Assembly: GCA_963748095.1 (NCBI GenBank)
Contig: CAVVIO010000044.1
Coordinates: 12,150 to 76,149 of the forward strand
Direction of reading: 5' to 3'
DNA: 64,000 nt
Origin: CAVVIO01 sp963748095
GTDB taxonomy: Bacteria; Bacteroidota; Bacteroidia; Bacteroidales; UBA10428
Position 1 is the stretch's first letter. Every line of letters starts with the position of its first letter. Below are positions 1-10,300 of the stretch, one piece after another. Both the position numbers and the translations under genes were made by a program. The notes beneath the pieces were generated by a model that saw only the letters and a program-made list of their open reading frames with translations, was not told the origin of the DNA and searched no databases.

Positions 1-900
1 TACGGTTTTCCAAAAGAAACTACCTGCTTCACCGTATTTTTTATCATGCGAAAGTTCCGCTATCCGTTCAAAACCAACAGCTTTAGGAACCTGGGTATTC
101 GCATGCTTATTATCAAGATTATCACGATCAGACGCCATCGCATCCAGCAACATTCGATGTGAGAACCGTTTTGCTGTAGTCAGGTATTTTTCGTCTCCAG
201 TCATTTCATAAGCATCGGCAAAAATTTCATTCATACCTCCATGTTCCGTATCCAGCATTGATTGCATCTGGGTTTCTGACAAGGCAGAGGTAATATTGAT
301 CCCCCAATCGCAGAATTTTAAAAAAATACGTTTCGCCTCTTCATTACCTGCATACAACCAGGCATCCCTTAATCCGGCATACATTTTATGCACGTTATAC
401 CAGGGTACCCATGCCGAACGATATGCGGCGAAATCTCCTTTTTGTAAGGTGCTCCAAATAACTTTGCTGTTGGGCACTCCGCCAACGTAACCAATTCCCC
501 ATTCAGGGTTATTTATGGTGTTTGCCTCCTGGCAGGCTTTGAGCTCTGAAATTATATATTCCAGACGTTTTTTACATTCAGCATTACCGGTAGCCGCATA
601 ATTCATTGCCATTGCCGATAAGTAATGCCCGCCTATGTGACCATCCAGCCCGGCCCAGTTTGTATAACTCTGCGCTTTTGCCGGCAACCCGGCTTCTTTC
701 CGGTATGGGGCCAATAAACGGTCGACATCATACTTTAAGAGCGTTTGGATATTAAGATCACGGGCATGTTTAAATGGCCCGTCCAGTAATTTCACATCTT
801 TTAATGGAAATTCATTGGAATAAAGCCTTTCCTGCGCATGAATCTTAGTATTCATCCAGAAGATGGAAACAAGAATATTTAAAATCAAAAACTTTTTCAT
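1..900 (-). CDS. Beta-L-arabinofuranosidase, GH146/GH127 type (DUF1680), C-terminus cut off by window edge
   Basis: Reading the minus strand from the ATG at 900 gives an open frame to base 1 (about 300 codons, no stop). It begins with a hydrophobic signal segment (MKKFLILNILVSIFWMNTKI, then HAQERLYSNEF). The mature part has the typical start of the family: KDVKLLDGPFKHARDLN, DRLLAPYRKEAGL, GLDGHIGGHYLSAMAMNYAATGN, YVGGVPNSK, then EHGGMNEIFADAYEMTGD and HANTQVPKAVGFERIAEL. From memory this resembles the Bacteroides thetaiotaomicron GH146 arabinofuranosidase more than classical GH127. These enzymes release beta-linked L-arabinofuranose from arabinan or arabinan-like side chains. The catalytic cysteine and zinc-site region lies beyond the window and could not be checked. 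It sits 23 bp below the upstream GH43 and is probably co-transcribed with it. Confidence 0.88.
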   Translation of the reverse strand, partial: MKKFLILNILVSIFWMNTKIHAQERLYSNEFPLKDVKLLDGPFKHARDLNIQTLLKYDVDRLLAPYRKEAGLPAKAQSYTNWAGLDGHIGGHYLSAMAMNYAATGNAECKKRLEYIISELKACQEANTINNPEWGIGYVGGVPNSKVIWSTLQKGDFAAYRSAWVPWYNVHKMYAGLRDAWLYAGNEEAKRIFLKFCDWGINITSALSETQMQSMLDTEHGGMNEIFADAYEMTGDEKYLTTAKRFSHRMLLDAMASDRDNLDNKHANTQVPKAVGFERIAELSHDKKYGEAGSFFWKTV

Positions 901-923
901 AACAATTGATTTGTATGTCTTTA

Positions 924-2900
924 CTACTTTAGAAACTTTAAGGACTTTATAGTTATTGTCCCTTCTTTACCTGTTGGAAATTTTATAAAAATATCGTGGT
1001 GACCGGAAATATTTTTTACTGTTTTGGAAAAAGTTTTCCAGCTATCTTCGTCCCCTGTCGGACTAACAGGTATAGTTGCTATCAGCTTTCCGTCCTTTAA
1101 ATCATCCAGCCAAATCTCAAGATTACCTTTAGCGATGGAGGAAGCCTCCACCTCAACTGCTGATGGGGAGGTTTTTCCCAGTTCAACACCTGAAATCATA
1201 AACCAGCCACCATTGGAAGATGTATTGGTTACCACTTTCCCGGATTCCTTTTTAATGGTTTTCACACCGTAATAATTGCTGTATCCGCATGCAAGAACAG
1301 AGGAATAGCCGTCTTTACAGACAAACAAGTCGAAATCGGCCGGTTTACCTTCAGCAAACAAACCCACACTTGTGCCTACCCATGAGTTAAAGCTGGGCTG
1401 GGCCTTATCGAGGTTTACCACATTGATCGGAGCGCCCAATGAAATCCATTTATTGCCATCATTGCTGTAATAACCTGTTAAATTGTGTTCGTTTCTCTCC
1501 AGTTTTAACCATACTGTATTGCCAAACTGATTTTCTGCACTGCGGGTTTCTTTTTCAAAATTGAAAATGATTTTTTTACCCTCATCGTAGCCTGTGTATA
1601 ATCTGACAACAACCTTTTGATTTCCGTTGGTAAGATAAATTCCGGCCTTCGCTGTTGAATCGGTTGCATTCAGATCAACACGGGTAACAGCAGTATAATA
1701 ATGGTCGGTTTCTTTTTGGACCACGTGCGTACGGGTACTGTCAGGTGTGAGTCTTATCCAGCCTTTTCGTTGGGATAACGAATAATTGTCTGCTGCTTTT
1801 TTGGTTAAAAAATGCCAGTTGGCGCTTAAAGAATCAGCATCAAAATAATCACTCTGGACACTTCTCCATAAAATTCCCGATTGCGGAAGGTTCGGCTTCA
1901 CTGAAGGTTGTGTCGTCGGAGCCATTCCCCACGGACGATCTCCTTCCCAGATTACCTGGTAAAGCGAAGTCTGACGTCCAAGGCCCGACCAGTCATCCGG
2001 GCCGTATTTCTCATAACTCTGTGCAATGGTCCACCAGGTTCCATCAGCCAGTTGAATGGGAGCCGACATGTGGTTCGGGCGGCGGAAACCAACATTAGGA
2101 TCGGTAACGGGTTTGAAGAATTCACCCAATCTTTCCCATTTTGTTGAATCGGATGTCAGTTCTTTGGTTCTTAATACATATTGACCGCCTGTAACATCAC
2201 CTGCAGGAAAATAGAAGTAATATCCGTTGTGTTTACACATTACAGGTCCTTCTGCCCAACTGTATTGCAGTTTTGCATTAATCCAGTCGAGGTTTATTAC
2301 GGTGCCGGTTAATTGGCCATCTCTCCCAATTTCCTGTACACGATTCACTTTCTGTCCGTTTTTAATAACCATGTATGGTTTGCCATCATCATCAACAAAA
2401 ATGGAATTGTCGTAACCAAGCGGGCCTGTCACCGGATTCGTTTTTACCTCAACAGGATCGGACCACGGACCGTAAGGAGAATCAGCCTTGCAAAACCATT
2501 GTCCGCCGGCAGAAAAATAAATCCAGTAAGAGCCGTAAAAATAAGTGATAGCTCCCTGCCAGATACCTCCTGAAGGGCGGTCGGCAACCCATCCTGCCTT
2601 TGATGCAGGTAATACCCTGCCTATAATTTCCCAATGAACCAGGTCCTTGGAATGGTAAATGGGCATATAGGGATTAAAATGGAAGGAAGAACCGCATTCA
2701 TAGAAGTCATCACCCACTTTCAGCAAAGTAGGGTCAGGATGATCCCCTGGTAATACCGGATTGACATAAGTTTTTACTTCCTGGTAAAAAGATTTATCAT
2801 CACTTTTTTGGGCTAGTGTATAAGTTGATTTCAGTGTTATAACACTTATCAATCCCAAAACGATATAAAAATAGTTTAGTTTTCTTTCTTGAGTCTTCAT
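924..2900 (-). CDS. Glycoside hydrolase family 43, with C-terminal concanavalin-like and CBM6-like domains
   Basis: Predicted exported beta-xylosidase or alpha-L-arabinofuranosidase of 658 residues. I chose the ATG at 2900, which starts MKTQERK followed by a hydrophobic signal; an in-frame ATG at 2930 adds a non-signal leader. The five-bladed propeller shows the GH43 triad: Asp in GDHPDP (about residue 56), pKa-modulating Asp in GYDNSIFVDDDG (about 164) and general-acid Glu in WAEGP (about 217). Residues about 350-540 look like the GH43 C-terminal beta-sandwich (ADNYSLSQRKGWIRL, VGLFAEGKPADFDLF). The last 110 residues (VEVEASSIAKGNLEIWLDD to the end) look like a CBM6 module. Substrate within the arabinoxylan/arabinan range cannot be fixed from sequence. 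Confidence 0.9.
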   Translation of the reverse strand: MKTQERKLNYFYIVLGLISVITLKSTYTLAQKSDDKSFYQEVKTYVNPVLPGDHPDPTLLKVGDDFYECGSSFHFNPYMPIYHSKDLVHWEIIGRVLPASKAGWVADRPSGGIWQGAITYFYGSYWIYFSAGGQWFCKADSPYGPWSDPVEVKTNPVTGPLGYDNSIFVDDDGKPYMVIKNGQKVNRVQEIGRDGQLTGTVINLDWINAKLQYSWAEGPVMCKHNGYYFYFPAGDVTGGQYVLRTKELTSDSTKWERLGEFFKPVTDPNVGFRRPNHMSAPIQLADGTWWTIAQSYEKYGPDDWSGLGRQTSLYQVIWEGDRPWGMAPTTQPSVKPNLPQSGILWRSVQSDYFDADSLSANWHFLTKKAADNYSLSQRKGWIRLTPDSTRTHVVQKETDHYYTAVTRVDLNATDSTAKAGIYLTNGNQKVVVRLYTGYDEGKKIIFNFEKETRSAENQFGNTVWLKLERNEHNLTGYYSNDGNKWISLGAPINVVNLDKAQPSFNSWVGTSVGLFAEGKPADFDLFVCKDGYSSVLACGYSNYYGVKTIKKESGKVVTNTSSNGGWFMISGVELGKTSPSAVEVEASSIAKGNLEIWLDDLKDGKLIATIPVSPTGDEDSWKTFSKTVKNISGHHDIFIKFPTGKEGTITIKSLKFLK

Positions 2901-2994
2901 CTGTTTATCTTTTGTAAAAAAATATATCAATTAAGTAAAATAAATACCGGGGTAATACTGAAAAGATTTTCCTGCTTTTCTGAATACCCGTTAA

Positions 2995-4911
2995 TTATTT
3001 AAAAAGCAGCTGGGCAAAATGATAAAGATCGTTCCTCCAAACCGGCCAGGTGTGTCCTCCGGGATAATCGTAATAGGTGTATTTAATTTTCATATCACCG
3101 AATTTTGCAAGCATTGCCTGACAATTATTATAAGCAATATCTTCCTTGCCCCCTATGGAAACCCAGAATTGTTTTAGATTGCCGTTTATCATGTCAACAT
3201 GATTTTTCATAAACTCGTATTGAGAATTGGCAAGATCTTTTTGCATCGGCTGAATCCAACCCGAACTGAATACTCCCAGGTATGAAAACAGGTTGGTATT
3301 ATTTACACCAACATAAAGGGTTTGAATACCTCCCATTGATAATCCGGCAAGGGCCCGGTCATTTGATTCCGTTTTAACCCGGTAGTTTTTCTCTACAAAC
3401 GGAATTACGCATTGTTTCAGCTCAGCTTCAAAAACTTTTAAAACATCTTCGCCAAAGGAATTTAATGGAATATTCCCGTCGACCATAACAATAAGCATGG
3501 GAACTGCTTTCTTTTCGGCAATTAGATTATCCAGGATCAGATTTGTTTTCCCCTGTGTCGCCCAACCGCTTTCATCCTCGCCGCCTCCGTGAAGAAGATA
3601 TAATACCGGATATTTCTCACTACAGTTTTCATCATATCCGGGAGGGGTGTACATATAAAACCGGCGCCAGCTATTTGTTACTGTTGAATAATAGTTTTTA
3701 ATTCTTATATCTCCGTGCGGTACGTTTTTAATTTCATAGTATCCGTCACCTTTAAAGGGAACCTCGAAACCACTGGCCATACGCCCCATACCGTAGAATG
3801 TTTCGCTGGCAGGATCGGCTACTGCCACGCCGTCAATAATCAGCGAATAATAATGAAAGCCTTCGCTTAATGAATCGGTAGTTACTTCCCAAACACCTTC
3901 ACTATTTTTCACCATGTCGTATTTTTTTCCTAAATCGAGCTGAACCTTTTGTGCTTCGGGCGCTTTAATGCGGAATACTGCCCTGCCATCAGGCTGAATC
4001 TGCGGATATTTAGCCCTTCTGACATTCGTTTCAGCCGGACGTCCGGCATCACTGATTTTATCAAATGTTGAAGTGTCAACAGGTTTAAACAATAGTTGTG
4101 AGAACATGTACAGGCTGTTTTTCCAGACATTCCAGTCATGATAGCCATGATCGACATAATAAATATGTGGAACGTCGTTAGCCTTCAGATAATCATGAGT
4201 ACGTTTGCTGAAAGTGATCAGTCCGTCTTTATCGCCACACGAAATCCAGAGCAGTTTCAGTTTTTTCTTTGCTTCTTCGGGATTAGGCAGCAACTCCTTC
4301 GGTTCTTTTGTATTGGGTGCCGATGAAAATCCGCCTACCCAGGCAAACTCATCCAGGTTTCCAAGTCCAAAATTCAGCGACTGGCCTCCACCCATCGACA
4401 AACCGGCGATAGCCCTGTGTTCACGGTCTTTTATCACCGGATACTTCTTTTCTATGAAAGGAATCAGATCGTGAAGCAGATCTTTTTCAAACGTTGCAAA
4501 TGCCTCCACCTTATCTTTCGCAAAAATATTTCCCACGGCGCGGTCATCTTTCATGGCTCTGCCATTGGGCAATACCACAATCATCGGTTCGATTTTATTT
4601 TCTGCATACAGGTTATCGAAAATCACCTCGGGATGACCATTAGTAAACCACTCCTTTTCGTCGCCGCCAATGCCGTGCAATAAATAAAGCACAGGGTATT
4701 TTTTATCTTTTGAATAACCCGGAGGGGTGTAAATAAGCGCCCTTCGATCGGTACCAACAGTTTTTGAATGATAGGTAATCGTATCGATTTTCCCGTGGGG
4801 AATACCGGGTTGTACAATATCAAAACCCGCCGGAGCCGGTGTTATTGTATTTTGACTAAATGCAAGTACGCTAAACAGCGCCATTGAGAAGGCGAAAATT
4901 AATTTTTTCAT
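2995..4911 (-). CDS. Tandem carbohydrate esterase CE1 - CBM48-like - CE1 (feruloyl/acetyl esterase)
   Basis: Exported 638-residue protein with two complete esterase domains of the EsteraseD/CE1 type. Signal peptide MKKLIFAFSMALFSVLAFSQ. Domain 1 (about 35-275): nucleophile Ser172 in AGLSMGGGQ, probable acid Asp227 or Asp229 in SCGDKDG, His258 in GYHDW. A CBM48/E-set-like beta domain follows (about 305-400, FRIKAPEAQKVQLDLGKKYDM). Domain 2 (about 405-638): Ser525 in AGLSMGGIQ, probable acid in IGGKED (588-591), His620 in GGHTW. In arabinoxylan PULs such proteins remove ferulate or acetate from arabinose side chains. Having two intact triads suggests two esterase activities in one chain; which acyl group each domain takes is not readable. 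Stop lies 94 bp above the GH43 start. Confidence 0.9.
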   Translation of the reverse strand: MKKLIFAFSMALFSVLAFSQNTITPAPAGFDIVQPGIPHGKIDTITYHSKTVGTDRRALIYTPPGYSKDKKYPVLYLLHGIGGDEKEWFTNGHPEVIFDNLYAENKIEPMIVVLPNGRAMKDDRAVGNIFAKDKVEAFATFEKDLLHDLIPFIEKKYPVIKDREHRAIAGLSMGGGQSLNFGLGNLDEFAWVGGFSSAPNTKEPKELLPNPEEAKKKLKLLWISCGDKDGLITFSKRTHDYLKANDVPHIYYVDHGYHDWNVWKNSLYMFSQLLFKPVDTSTFDKISDAGRPAETNVRRAKYPQIQPDGRAVFRIKAPEAQKVQLDLGKKYDMVKNSEGVWEVTTDSLSEGFHYYSLIIDGVAVADPASETFYGMGRMASGFEVPFKGDGYYEIKNVPHGDIRIKNYYSTVTNSWRRFYMYTPPGYDENCSEKYPVLYLLHGGGEDESGWATQGKTNLILDNLIAEKKAVPMLIVMVDGNIPLNSFGEDVLKVFEAELKQCVIPFVEKNYRVKTESNDRALAGLSMGGIQTLYVGVNNTNLFSYLGVFSSGWIQPMQKDLANSQYEFMKNHVDMINGNLKQFWVSIGGKEDIAYNNCQAMLAKFGDMKIKYTYYDYPGGHTWPVWRNDLYHFAQLLFK

Positions 4912-4960
4912 ATTCCGTTATTTCATTTACACATTATAAAGTTAAAGTCTGTTTTAAAAT

Positions 4961-5857
4961 TTATTTACTACTGATCCAGTTTGAGTCTTTCATCCACTTG
5001 AACAAAGGATCCATCCAGCCTTCATGCTTAAATACAAAGCCATGCCCGCCTTTCGGGTAAATATGCATCTCAACCGATACATTGTGATGTCTCAGCTTTT
5101 CGAAATATACAATGCTGTTATCCACATCAACCAGTTTATCGTCGGCTGCCTGTGTAATATAGGCTGGCGGAGTGTTTTTATCCACTTGTAATTCATTCGA
5201 AAAAAGATCAATATCTTCTTTCGAAGGATTCCTGCCCAGCAGCTTTGTTCTTGAATCGAGATGTGTCAAACTATCCTGCATACTTATTACCGGATACACC
5301 ACAATCTGAAAATCGGGACGAAGACTGGTATTATTGCTGTTTTCAATGTACGATTTTTTGTAATGAGTGGCTTCTGTTGCAGCCAGATGCCCTCCGGCAG
5401 AAAAACCCATTATCCCAATCTTGTCTGGATTGATTCCCCACCGGGAAGCATTTTCCCGCACAACTTTAATAGCCTGCTGAGCATCCTGCAAAGGCCCTAT
5501 CTTCTTATCCACCATGGTAGAATCGTCAGGAAGCCTGTATTTAAGCACAAAAGCGGCAACCCCATGTTTAGCAAATTCTTTCGCGGTCGACACTCCTTCT
5601 CCCTGGTAAACCAGTACGCTGTAACCACCGCCCGGGCAAATGACAACGGCTGCTCCTGTAGCTTTTTCTTTTTCAGGAAGAAATATTTCAAGGGTAGGTT
5701 TCGTCACCCCCCTGTACATTCCGGAAAAATACGTTTCTTTTATGCCGCTTTCTTTTGAATTTGGGACAGCTCCCGGGTATAAACTGATTATTTCCTGGGA
5801 TTGTGAAGTAAATGCAACGATGAACGACAATATAAAAGAAAATGCCAGGTGTTTCAT
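4961..5857 (-). CDS. Alpha/beta hydrolase, probable xylan-side-chain esterase (BD-FAE-like)
   Basis: Exported esterase of 298 residues. The frame stays open upstream to 5950, but that extension overlaps the GH3 stop and carries no signal. I start at the ATG at 5857, which opens a signal peptide (MKHLAFSFILSFIVAFTSQSQ). An oxyanion-hole motif CPGGGYS sits at 75-80. The nucleophile is Ser153 in GFSAGGHLAA, the acid is in QAADDKLVD (239-240), and His272 is in PKGGHGF. This is the Abhydrolase_3/BD-FAE pattern common among acetylxylan and acetyl-sugar esterases of Bacteroidota PULs. Acetyl esterase is the likeliest role, feruloyl esterase an alternative. It follows the GH3 gene by 13 bp, so co-transcription is likely. 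Confidence 0.85.
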   Translation of the reverse strand: MKHLAFSFILSFIVAFTSQSQEIISLYPGAVPNSKESGIKETYFSGMYRGVTKPTLEIFLPEKEKATGAAVVICPGGGYSVLVYQGEGVSTAKEFAKHGVAAFVLKYRLPDDSTMVDKKIGPLQDAQQAIKVVRENASRWGINPDKIGIMGFSAGGHLAATEATHYKKSYIENSNNTSLRPDFQIVVYPVISMQDSLTHLDSRTKLLGRNPSKEDIDLFSNELQVDKNTPPAYITQAADDKLVDVDNSIVYFEKLRHHNVSVEMHIYPKGGHGFVFKHEGWMDPLFKWMKDSNWISSK

Positions 5858-5870
5858 ATTGTAAATTTTA

Positions 5871-8655
5871 TTAATTAATTGTAAATGTTTTTCTGAGCCG
5901 GATATCCTTGCTGGAACTGCCAACCTGAATTTCCCACTGACCCGGTTCAATCTTAAAATCGTTTGTTTTGGTATCGTAAAAAGAAAATTCAGATGCCGGG
6001 ATTTTGAATGTCAGCGTTTTCGTTTCTCCGGGTTCAAGGGTAATCCTTTGAAATCGTTTTAATTGATTGATCGGTACTTTAATAGGCGCATTCATGGCAT
6101 GCACATATACCTGGCCCACTTCATCTCCTTTGAGTTTACCCGTGTTTTGGATCGTAAACTGAATTTCAACCTCCCCGTCTTTTCCAATTTCACCGGAGTT
6201 AAGTTTCAGATCGCTGTATTCAAACTTGGTATATGAAAGTCCGTACCCAAACGGATATAAAACGGGTTTTTCAAAATACATATAGGTACGCGGATGGTTA
6301 ATCAGATCATAATCCGACATCGGGGGAAGATCCTTTGTAGAAGCATAAAAAGTTTCAGGAAGCTTACCGCCGGGGTTAACATCACCGAACAATACATCGG
6401 CAATTGCTTTACCGCCAAGTTCTCCCGAATACCATGCCTCAACTATTGCATTGGCTTTTTCTTCAGTCCCGTCAAGAGCAAGAGGCCCTCCGTTAACCAG
6501 TACTATGATGATATTGGGATTAACGGATGCAACCTGCTTAACTAATTCCATTTGAACCTCAGGCAACTCAATTTTGGTACGATCGAGCTCTTCCTGGGAA
6601 ATACCGGGAGAGATACCCAGAACAAGAATAACAGCGTCATTTTTAGAGGCTATTTCTTTGGCTTTACTAAAATCTTTCTGGCCAAGATCCCATATTAACC
6701 TGGCAACAGCTCCCATTGCATTTTCATAATATTCAAATGTGATTTGGTATTCCTTTCCAGGTAACAAATCAACTTTTGCACGAATGGGTTTTTCGCCATG
6801 GTCCGTCCAGTCATCAATTAATAACTTTCCGTCTACATAAAGACGTGAACCATCATCGGTACTGGTACCAATATAGTGGATGGTATCAGGAGGTATTATT
6901 TTACCTGTCCACCTGACCGAGAATTTATCTACAGGGATACCCTGCGCAGGTGAATTATAGCCAAAATTAAAATCGATCATTGAATCTATCCTGGTCAAAA
7001 CCGGTTTTCCTTTCAGGTTCATGTTATCAAAATACTCGCCCTTCATCCCTGTTTTTCCGGTTCCGTCAACTTCGGTGAAATACTTCGAATCAACGGGTTT
7101 TAACAATCCGCCGCCAATATTGCATCCCATTGTATATGCTACCTTTATTCCAAGAGATGAAGCTTTCTCTTTTATTCCTTCGAGAGGGCTGACCTGAATA
7201 TTCGGATAACCACTGTAAATACCCAATTGTGCCTCAGCCGCATTGGGGCCAATAACTGCAATTGATTTTATTTTATTCTTTTTCAGGGGCAATATCCCGT
7301 TATTCTTCAGGAGGACCATCGATTTCTGCGCAACTTCAAGCGCCAGGTCACGATGTGCTTTACTGTCAAGCTGATCTTTTGTAATCGAACTATAGGGAAC
7401 CATATCAGGCGGATCGAATTCACCCAGCCGGAAACGTGCAGAAAGAATTCTTTCCACAGCACTATCTAAATCTTTTACTTCCAATAATCCTTCATTCAGC
7501 GCCTCCTGTGCATACTGACGATACATTGTGCCACAATTCAGGTCGCAACCGGCAATTATACTTCTGGCGACAGCTTCTGCACCGGTTTTAAAGAAATGAT
7601 GATTGTAAACCATGTCAGCAATAGCGCCGCAATCGGAAACTACATATCCCTTAAAACCCCAGTCACGTCTTAGCAAATCAGTTAACATGAATGTATTGGC
7701 ATTACACGGTACATGGTTTAGTTCATTGTAGGCCCCCATTATGGAGTATGCTTTGCCTTCAACAATAGCCTGGTGAAATGCAGGCAGATAATATTCGTAC
7801 AAACTGCGCATATCAACATCGGAAGAACCTGTGTGACGGCGTTCTTCCTCATTATTCGCAATAAAGTGCTTGGGGGTAGAAACTGCTTTCAGATAATAAG
7901 GGTCATCTCCCTGCATACCTGTAACATATGCAACTCCCATACGTGAAAGCAGGTACGGATCTTCACTGTAAGATTCTTCATTGCGTCCCCAGCGCGGATC
8001 ACGGGCAATATTAACCGTGGGGCTCCAATAGGTCAATCCTTTACCTTCAGTAACATTCAAAGCACGTGCTTCATCAGATATAGCTGTACTTACCTGATGT
8101 AAAATGCCGGGATCCCAGGTAGCTCCCATCGCAACGGCTTGCGGAAAAGAAGTTGCTCCGCCTGCCAGCACCCCGTGCAGGGCTTCGCTCCAATAGTTAT
8201 AGGCAGGTATTCCCAACCGTGGAATGGAATCCGATTCATTTGTTATCTGGCCGATCTTTTCATCAACTGTCATTAAACTTACCAGATCAGAAAGCCTTTG
8301 TTTATAGGAGTGCGGCTTAAAAACATTTACAATCACAGAACTTTTTACTGCGTCTTTACCGGCTTCCTGTCCCGACAGAACTAACAAATAATAACCCGGC
8401 CGTGGGAAAAGTTACTTCCGTTACAGGTTGGGCTGCATCTTTAAAAACAACCTCTGCGTTCTGCGGACATGTCCATTCTGCTTTTATTTTTTTTGAAGAC
8501 ACACTGCCTTTAAGTTGAGCAGAGTGGGTCTTTTCCCAATTGATGATCTGGTTACTGCCGGCATTAATCTCAACCTGCTGGCAGAATGATACTGCAGAAT
8601 TCAGAAATAACAGAATTCCGGCTCCAATTAATGATTTGATGATTCGCTGTTTCAT
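5871..8655 (-). pseudogene. Glycoside hydrolase family 3 with PA14 insert, split by a single-base frameshift
   Basis: Two overlapping frames encode one protein. The first piece (8356-8655, 99 codons) has a signal peptide and an Ig/PKD-like domain ending VTEVTFPTAG, then runs out of frame. The second (5871-8387, 838 codons) resumes as LVLSGQEAGKDAVKSSVIVNVF and continues through the whole GH3 enzyme. Removing one C from the CCC at 8395-8397 joins them as PTAGYYLLVLSGQ. The catalytic part is intact: SPTVNIARDPRWGRNEESYSE, KHFIANNEEE, nucleophile Asp252 in VSDCGA (second-piece numbering), a PA14 domain about 440-570 (GMKGEYFDN, TDDGSRLYVDGKLLIDDW), and a C-terminal FnIII-like domain. Expected activity is beta-xylosidase or beta-glucosidase on released oligosaccharides. 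It is inactive as an exported protein unless the shift is a sequencing error or is bypassed. Confidence 0.88.
8395..8397 (-). other. Frameshift site in GH3 (one extra C in a CCC run on the plus strand)
   Basis: On the minus strand the text reads ACG GCC GGG TTA TTA TTT. With one G fewer it reads ACG GCC GGT TAT TAT TTG TTA GTT CTG, restoring the continuous beta-strand TAGYYLLVL. No other lesion is visible in either half of the gene. Confidence 0.8.
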
Positions 8656-8695
8656 TTTTATACTTTAAAGTTGTAGTAATTTCAATCCAGTCTGT

Positions 8696-10225
8696 TTAAT
8701 TTTTCAATCCAGCTTTTATTTGTGTAAACGAATGTGCAGGGAATGAAAATGTTAATTTATTTTTTCCTGTTTTTATTTCTTTTTCAACAGGAACGTACTG
8801 GCTCTGTTTATCGAATGTAAAAGGTTCTTTGAGCGATCCCTGGTTTATAACAGTTGCTTCGGCTTTCCCTGTAAATTCACCTGAGTCTGAAATTACATCC
8901 GTTGTGATCGTCTTGTCTTCGCTTCTGTTAATTACATTAATATATACAGTATTTGTTTCGTTGGAATAGACCGTGGTAACATCAAGATAAGGGATTCCCT
9001 TGTATTTTTCCGTATTAAAAGTATCGCATTCAACATAAGTGTCAACGGAGTTGCCAAGGCAATTATTTGAAAATGACTTGAAGACATAGAACAAAGGCGT
9101 CTTGAATGTCCCTTTTTCCCTGTCACTTCCCAACAGCGAAGTAAACATTGTGAAATTTGCCATTTTAACAACATCGGCATGACGAACAAAAGAATTCAAA
9201 CATTGTGCAATGGGCAAAACAGATAAAAAATTCCTTCCGAAAGAGCCCCACTCATCAACTGAAATATAGATTGGGTTCTTAAAGTCCTTCATTGCTTTCA
9301 CTGCTTCAATCTCATCGGCTGTTACATTTATCTTTTCTTCAAAATCCATGGCACTTTGTCCCATGTAAGAATAATAATCCGGTGAATTCTCCCAGTAGCG
9401 GTGAATAGAAATATAATCGATCATATCTCCAAGTCCGGTGAGTACTTTCCGGTTCCATTCCACCCATTGACCGGTGCTTTCATAGTAAGATGATCCGGAA
9501 GCAACAAATCTAATGGAATGATCGACAGATCTCATGGCTTTGGCGGCTTCCCTTGCAATTTTTACATAATCATCTGCATCCTTATGTCCCAGCTCCCATG
9601 GGGCACCATCCACTTCATTACCGAGATCCCAGATTTTAATATTGTAAGGTTCTTTATGTCCATACTTTGCACGCAGGTCGGAATAGTATGTTCCTTTCTT
9701 ATAATTGCAGTATTCCACCCATTGGTACGCATCTTTTATGGTGCCAAGACCAAGGTTTACACATACAATATTTTCACTTCCCATAGCCTTATTTAATTCT
9801 ACCCATTCGTCCGTCCCAACATGGTTATTATCGGTTCCACCCCATGCCAGATTAATCCGAACAGGACGCTGATCCTTAGGCCCGATGCCATCTTTCCAAT
9901 TATAACCCATCACATAATTACCACCCGGCCAGCGCATGTTGGTTATTTTAAGTTCTTTCGCAGCTTCGATATAATCTTTCCTGAATCCATTCGCATCTGC
10001 CAGTGGCGAGGAAGGATCATACAAACTTCCATAAAGAGTATTAAAACTTACGGTGTCGGGTAATCCCATTCTCCTGCCGCTAAAATGAATGGGTTCCATG
10101 AACACCCCGTAAATTTTTGGGTCGATTTTCGCGATAGTTCTGTCAATATCAATCTTTATTTCTGCTGTTTGGGCAAACAAAGAAACAGGCAGAACCAATA
10201 GAAGACTTAGAAATAATCTTTTCAT
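8696..10225 (-). CDS. Alpha-L-arabinofuranosidase, glycoside hydrolase family 51
   Basis: Exported 509-residue retaining arabinofuranosidase that removes alpha-L-arabinofuranose from arabinoxylan, arabinan or their oligosaccharides. Signal peptide MKRLFLSLLLVLPVSLFAQ. The (beta/alpha)8 barrel shows KIYGVFMEPIHFSGRR, MRWPGGNYVMGYNWKDGIGP, the acid/base Glu204 in WDLGNEVDG, IHRYWENSPDYY, and the nucleophile Glu325 in SVDEWGSFGR. The C-terminal beta domain (about 400-509) includes NTVYINVINRSEDK and ends FSFPAHSFTQIKAGLKN, as usual for GH51. Length is normal for exported Bacteroidota members. It lies 40 bp upstream of the GH3 gene and 75 bp below GH43. Confidence 0.95.
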   Translation of the reverse strand: MKRLFLSLLLVLPVSLFAQTAEIKIDIDRTIAKIDPKIYGVFMEPIHFSGRRMGLPDTVSFNTLYGSLYDPSSPLADANGFRKDYIEAAKELKITNMRWPGGNYVMGYNWKDGIGPKDQRPVRINLAWGGTDNNHVGTDEWVELNKAMGSENIVCVNLGLGTIKDAYQWVEYCNYKKGTYYSDLRAKYGHKEPYNIKIWDLGNEVDGAPWELGHKDADDYVKIAREAAKAMRSVDHSIRFVASGSSYYESTGQWVEWNRKVLTGLGDMIDYISIHRYWENSPDYYSYMGQSAMDFEEKINVTADEIEAVKAMKDFKNPIYISVDEWGSFGRNFLSVLPIAQCLNSFVRHADVVKMANFTMFTSLLGSDREKGTFKTPLFYVFKSFSNNCLGNSVDTYVECDTFNTEKYKGIPYLDVTTVYSNETNTVYINVINRSEDKTITTDVISDSGEFTGKAEATVINQGSLKEPFTFDKQSQYVPVEKEIKTGKNKLTFSFPAHSFTQIKAGLKN

Positions 10226-10300
10226 GATGATTTAATATTTAGTTAGTTCTTAGTATATAGCTTATATCATTGATTTTATACCAGCAAATTTTTATTCTAA

